From contig JARIEH010000116.1 in assembly GCA_029256865.1 (NCBI GenBank), positions 1 to 6,151 on the forward strand: a stretch of 6,151 nt of DNA, read 5' to 3'. Position 1 is the first letter of the stretch, and the number at the start of each line of letters is the position of its first letter. Position numbers and translations under genes: made by a program. This DNA is from Psychrobacter sp. Lineage in GTDB: Bacteria > Pseudomonadota > Gammaproteobacteria > Pseudomonadales > Moraxellaceae. The notes below the pieces were generated by a model that was not told the DNA's origin, made no database searches, and saw only the letters and a list, made by a program, of their open reading frames with translations. Below are positions 4,192 through 6,151 of the stretch, one piece after another.

Positions 4192-6151
4192 ATGAGTAGC
4201 ACTGATACCCAAACGTCTTCTCAGGCCTCGACAAAAGCTCAGAACCTGGATGCAACCACACACGCGAATATTCACGACAAGCTTGCTCGCGCGCTTGGCA
4301 TTAAGACTGCTCAAGTCAATGCGTTTGTCAAATTATACGATGAAGGGGCAACTGTCCCGTTTATTGCGCGTTATCGTAAAGAAAAGACTCAAAATCTGGA
4401 CGATGCGCAGCTACGTGCCTTAGAGAAGTCTCTCAATTATGAGCGCGATATGGCAACCCGTCGTCTCAAAATTACTGAACTGCTTAGCACGCAAGGTAAT
4501 CTCACCGACGAGCTACAGACTCGCATTGTCAATGCGACGTCCAAGCTTGAGCTTGAAGACATCTACTTGCCATACCGTCCGCGTCGCCGCTCACCCGCTG
4601 CTAAAGCCCGTGCTGCAGGGCTAGATGTGGTAGCGCAAGCGCTATTGACGCAAGATATTACCCCAACAGAGGCGTTGGCTGACTATCAAGCACCGTCTAG
4701 CATCGCTGATGACAACGGTAATGAGATTGAAGTTGACTTCGGTGATATCGACAAGCAACTGGCTGGTGTACAAGCCATCATCGTTGATGAATGGACGCAA
4801 GCATTGGATTTGCTGGATAATCTGCGTAGTGGCTTTGCAAGAACGGCCAGTATCGTCTCAACGGTAGCCAGTGATGAAAAGCGTGAAGTGGGCGAGAAGT
4901 TCAAAGATTACTTTGAGCACAGCGAAAGCTTAGCGCGCCTGCCCAATCATCGTTTATTAGCGATGCTGCGTGGTCGTCAAGAAAACGTCTTGGGTTTAAA
5001 AATTGAAGGCGAAGACGCACCCTTTATCGAAAAAACCATTAAGCATTTTGAGATTGATGGCAGAGCGCCCGATGCGCGCCGTGAATTTTTAACGGAAGCG
5101 GCTAATAGCCTGTGGAAAGACAAATGGCGTCCGCATATCGAACATCGCTTGTTGACAGAAAAACGTCTGACGGCAGAAGCGGATGCGATTGAGGTATTTG
5201 CTAATAATTTACAGCATCTACTGATGTCAGCTCCAGCTGGTCGTAAAGTGATTTTAGGTGTTGATCCTGGTATTCGTCATGGTGTCAAAATGGCGATCGT
5301 TGATGCCCAAGGCCATGTGATGTTAGACAGCGAAGACAAGCCTGTCGTCGCAACCGTTTATCCATTTGCTCCTGATAATAAGATGGATGAAGCCAAAAAA
5401 GTCATTGATGAGCTATTAAGCACTTATAACGTTGATTTGGTGGCGATCGGCAATGGTACGGCAAGCCGCGAAACCGATGCCATGATCAAAGAGATTTTGG
5501 CGGCCAATACTGAGCTAAAAGCCAAAGCGGTTATCGTTAATGAATCAGGCGCGTCAGTATACTCTGCCAGTGAGCTTGCCAGTGATGAGCTTGCCAATTT
5601 GGATGTCTCGGTACGCGGGGCGGTCTCTATCGCGCGTCGCTTGCAAGATCCACTGTCAGAGTTGGTCAAGGTTGATCCAAAAGCTATTGGTGTGGGTCAA
5701 TACCAGCACGACGTCAACCAAAGTCAGTTGGCAGATAGCCTTGATAAAGTCACGCAAGACAGCGTAAACGCAGTTGGTGTGGATGTTAATACCGCCAGTC
5801 CTGCCATCTTGGCACATATTGCAGGCTTGAATAAAAACGTCGCCCAGCAAATCGTCACTTATCGTAAAGAGCACGGCGCATTCGATAGCCGTGAAGCACT
5901 GAAAAACGTTCCGCGTTTGGGGGCTAAGACCTTTGAGCAAGCAGCAGGTTTTTTACGCATACATGATGGTAGTAATCCTCTTGATGCCACTGGTGTGCAT
6001 CCAGAAAGTTATGACTTGGTCGAAAGCTTGCTTGAGCAAACTGGTAAGACGTTGCCAGAAATCATCGGTAACGATGGTGTGTTAAACAGTGTCGATACCA
6101 CTGCGCTCGCTGCTAACGATGACAATATCAGTGTCAAAGCCATCATTGAAG
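4192..6151 (+). CDS. tex: Tex/YhgF transcription accessory protein, 3' truncated by the window edge
   Basis: This is an open frame of 653 residues with no stop, running off the right end. Tex is a conserved cytoplasmic nucleic-acid-binding protein linked to transcription; E. coli YhgF has about 773 residues. Visible in order are the N-terminal Tex domain (VPFIARYRKE 55-64; IYLPYRPRRR 124-133), the YqgF/RNase H-like domain from about 350 (LGVDPGIRHGVK 355-366; AIGNGTASRE 418-427; NESGASVYSASELA 450-463; VGQYQHDV 501-508), and tandem helix-hairpin-helix motifs (about 529-590, GVDVNTASP to GFLRI) followed by NPLDATGVHPESY. The C-terminal S1 domain should lie beyond the window. A Ser/Thr-rich lead of about 25 residues and an acidic insert near 164-187 appear extra relative to E. 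coli. No good Shine-Dalgarno precedes ATG 4192; an in-frame ATG at 4177 would add MIDTY. The gene is divergent from ompR. Confidence 0.95.
   Translation, partial: MSSTDTQTSSQASTKAQNLDATTHANIHDKLARALGIKTAQVNAFVKLYDEGATVPFIARYRKEKTQNLDDAQLRALEKSLNYERDMATRRLKITELLSTQGNLTDELQTRIVNATSKLELEDIYLPYRPRRRSPAAKARAAGLDVVAQALLTQDITPTEALADYQAPSSIADDNGNEIEVDFGDIDKQLAGVQAIIVDEWTQALDLLDNLRSGFARTASIVSTVASDEKREVGEKFKDYFEHSESLARLPNHRLLAMLRGRQENVLGLKIEGEDAPFIEKTIKHFEIDGRAPDARREFLTEAANSLWKDKWRPHIEHRLLTEKRLTAEADAIEVFANNLQHLLMSAPAGRKVILGVDPGIRHGVKMAIVDAQGHVMLDSEDKPVVATVYPFAPDNKMDEAKKVIDELLSTYNVDLVAIGNGTASRETDAMIKEILAANTELKAKAVIVNESGASVYSASELASDELANLDVSVRGAVSIARRLQDPLSELVKVDPKAIGVGQYQHDVNQSQLADSLDKVTQDSVNAVGVDVNTASPAILAHIAGLNKNVAQQIVTYRKEHGAFDSREALKNVPRLGAKTFEQAAGFLRIHDGSNPLDATGVHPESYDLVESLLEQTGKTLPEIIGNDGVLNSVDTTALAANDDNISVKAIIE

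Noticed and set aside
4052..4261. 69-codon - strand ORF in the ompR-tex spacer
   Set aside because: It extends over the tex promoter and the tex start, has no Shine-Dalgarno, and resembles no family I know. I considered it as a small gene but cannot support it.
5566..5599. Near-duplicate GAGCTTGCC segments in tex as a repeat element
   Set aside because: They encode the conserved Tex motif SASELA followed by a similar family-variable stretch; a coding coincidence, not a mobile or regulatory repeat.
5656..5940. 94-codon ORF antisense to the tex helix-hairpin-helix region
   Set aside because: It lies fully inside conserved Tex coding sequence; a shadow ORF.
1..6151. A defence, mobile or otherwise novel multi-gene system
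   Set aside because: All six genes belong to recognisable core families in conserved arrangements, composition looks even along the window, and there are no integrase, transposase, toxin-antitoxin or CRISPR signatures.

Overview
The window reads as ordinary chromosomal core genome of a gammaproteobacterium. Protein style, moderate GC content and the clean resemblance to Pseudomonas and enteric housekeeping proteins suggest Moraxellaceae, most likely Psychrobacter or a close relative. The taxon is inferred from remembered protein families, not from a search. I found no phage, IS, CRISPR, tRNA or rRNA.

Layout. The left arm (1-1774) is on the + strand. It holds the 3' part of a HAD phosphatase of the MupP/Gph type (N-terminus cut off by the window), a YciK-type short-chain dehydrogenase, and a small YbiI-type DksA/TraR zinc-finger protein. 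It ends in a nested, bidirectional terminator (1778-1850) shared with a convergent gene. The middle (1847-3848) is on the - strand: an OmpR response regulator with its own terminator, then a COG0523/CobW-type metal-chaperone GTPase. A 343-base AT-rich divergent spacer (3849-4191) carries promoter-like elements for both directions plus several small palindromes and repeats. The right arm (4192 to the end) is the 5' part of tex, a nucleic-acid-binding transcription accessory protein that runs off the window before its S1 domain.

How the genes work together. mupP next to yciK is an arrangement I recall from Pseudomonas, where MupP acts in cell-wall (MurNAc) recycling. ompR divergent from tex recalls the enteric envZ-ompR/greB-tex locus, but neither envZ nor greB is present here, and a terminator follows ompR at once. 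The GTPase and the YbiI-like zinc-finger protein have no demonstrated link to their neighbours. I did not find an undescribed multi-gene system. The points most worth a second look are the ompR gene without an adjacent sensor kinase, the altered G4 motif of the GTPase, and the structured ompR-tex spacer.
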